Positions 63,185 through 64,000 of a DNA stretch of 64,000 nucleotides are shown one piece after another. Source of the stretch: Pseudobdellovibrionaceae bacterium. GTDB taxonomy: Bacteria > Bdellovibrionota > Bdellovibrionia > Bdellovibrionales > Bdellovibrionaceae. Each line of letters begins with the position of its first letter. Position 1 is the stretch's first letter. Where the stretch lies: NCBI GenBank assembly GCA_019637875.1, contig JAHBUW010000010.1, positions 62,001 through 126,000 of the forward strand, read 5' to 3'. A model generated the notes under the pieces. The model saw nothing but the letters and a program-made list of their open reading frames with translations, made no database searches and was not told the DNA's origin. The translations under genes were made by a program, and so were the position numbers.

Positions 63185-63550
63185 ATGAAAATCTTCGTAC
63201 TTTTGTTTCTGTTTTTGGCTCCCCGCTTCGGTTTCGCGGACATCCTGAAACCTCAAGACGGCGACGCCTTCGTCTGCGTCGATTCCGTTTCGGGCTTCAA
63301 ATACGAGCTGCGCATCGTGGATCTCGCGAACGAAGAAGCGAAGATCCAAGTCTACGATGCCCAGGGCCTCGCCGGATCGAGCTATGCGGGCGCCGACGCC
63401 GTCGTGATCGAAAGCTACGACGCACTCAACTTCGTGACGATCGTGCTCGGCCTCATTCAAGAGAACATCCGTTTCGAAAACTACGACTTGAATTCCGCGC
63501 TCTACATCGATGGGGGCGACAGTCGGCCGATGTCGTGTCAGGAGCTTTGA
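63185..63550 (+). CDS. Small secreted protein of unknown function
   Basis: 121 residues. Signal peptide to about residue 18 (GFAD). The mature part is beta-rich with two Cys (FVCVDS and a C-terminal SCQEL) that may bond. No family recognised. Its stop shares a base with the next start (TGATG), so it is translationally coupled to the ArsC-like gene. Confidence 0.75.
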   Translation: MKIFVLLFLFLAPRFGFADILKPQDGDAFVCVDSVSGFKYELRIVDLANEEAKIQVYDAQGLAGSSYAGADAVVIESYDALNFVTIVLGLIQENIRFENYDLNSALYIDGGDSRPMSCQEL

Positions 63551-63894
63551 TGGCGCGGTGGACGCTCTACCACAATCCCAGTTGCAGTAAGAGCCGCGAA
63601 GCCCTCGCGGCTTTACGTGAACGCGACGTCGATCTCGAAGTCGTCGAGTATCTGAAAACGCCGCTGACGGAGCGGGAACTCGCATCGCTCATCATCGAAC
63701 TCGATACTGACGTTGCGCGGCTCGTCCGCCAGAAGGAAGAGCTTTTCCTGGCGGCGCCCTTCGACACAAAAGATCCGAAAACCGTGGCGAGCCGCCTGGC
63801 CGAAACGCCCCGCCTTCTTGAACGTCCCCTCTTGCGGGGCGAGGGCCGGGTCACCATCGGTCGTCCCCTTGAGGATCTGCTCGCCCGTCTTTGA
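63550..63894 (+). CDS. ArsC-like glutaredoxin-dependent arsenate reductase family protein
   Basis: 114 residues from ATG 63550. The active-site loop is YHNPSCSKSR with nucleophile Cys12, as in plasmid ArsC. Later Arg residues at expected positions (in RPLLRGEGRVTIGRP) complete an ArsC/Spx-like fold. It reduces arsenate to arsenite using glutathione and glutaredoxin. No arsenite pump or ArsR gene is nearby, so it may be a housekeeping reductase of this fold. Confidence 0.9.
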   Translation: MARWTLYHNPSCSKSREALAALRERDVDLEVVEYLKTPLTERELASLIIELDTDVARLVRQKEELFLAAPFDTKDPKTVASRLAETPRLLERPLLRGEGRVTIGRPLEDLLARL

Positions 63895-64000
63895 GATATT
63901 TTCAAGGCGAGAGGCCCGTCGCCCCGTCTTCTCGAAATGAGGGGGCGCACAACCCATCGCGATTTCTTTGGGGACGCATCGAGAAAGCCGTCTTGAGGGG
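63895..64000. other. Window tail without assignable gene
   Basis: 106 bases after the ArsC-like gene. CTCGCC and GGCGAG flank the end of that gene and could form a loose stem. No start with a ribosome site or recognisable peptide is seen before the edge. Confidence 0.4.

Overview
The window is high-GC bacterial chromosome with dense gene packing, stop/start overlaps (ATGA, TGATG, TAGTG) and long spurious antisense frames. The gene mix suggests a Gram-negative, didermic bacterium of the Bdellovibrionota / former Deltaproteobacteria type. The signs are many signal-peptide and lipobox proteins, CarD, HD-GYP, many secreted or envelope hydrolases, a eukaryote-like ABCC transporter and a tricorn-type protease. 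This taxonomic call is inference from gene content; no 16S gene is present.

Layout. 1-6.5 kb: edge-truncated secreted subtilisin, a GT2 glycosyltransferase whose frame is broken, and a full-length four-domain ABCC/MRP-like exporter, all on the minus strand. 6.5-17.6 kb: DUF2799-like lipoprotein, a Cys-containing protein of unknown role, a tricorn-like protease followed by aldehyde dehydrogenase and small anchored proteins, HflX with a parvulin, and a membrane-anchored protein with a possible caspase/CHAT-like His-Cys dyad plus helical repeats. 17.6-24.3 kb: DUF4214-like lipoprotein, FAD/Rieske oxidoreductase, papain-like protease, tRNA-Cys, beta-CASP RNA nuclease, and a mobile mystery A/B (XRE + Fic) pair behind a very AT-rich leader. 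24.3-30.1 kb: large lipoprotein with a VNTR linker, tRNA-Val, a Cys-repeat secreted protein, and a metal-regulated cluster (MerR regulator divergent from CDF exporter-DsbB-DsbA) with a textbook MerR operator.

30.1-46.4 kb: ComM-like ATPase, XerD-like recombinase, several lipoproteins and periplasmic proteins, SpoIID/LytB protein, then the minus-strand housekeeping run gltX-cysS-uvrB-uvrC and carD. 46.6-54.6 kb: a second subtilisin, START-like periplasmic protein, two convergent Fe(II)/2OG-type oxygenases (PhyH-like and JmjC-like), recG and an HD-GYP protein. 54.6-64 kb: small Cys-rich and CsbD-like stress proteins, stand-alone rpsD, a palindrome cluster, a rhodanese-like lipoprotein lacking the active-site Cys, a secreted PIN-like protein, lysS with class I aldolase, an Nfu scaffold, a YjbQ protein and an ArsC-like reductase.

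Themes. Translation, DNA repair and RNA turnover genes are interleaved with an envelope and extracellular degradation toolkit: two S8 proteases, tricorn, papain-like, possible CHAT-like and permuted-papain-like proteins, and a secreted PIN-like protein. The least explained items are the exported PIN-like protein, the anchored His-Cys/helical-repeat protein, the Cys-repeat peptides, the 57.4 kb palindrome cluster and the ribosome-site hairpin at 56.0 kb.
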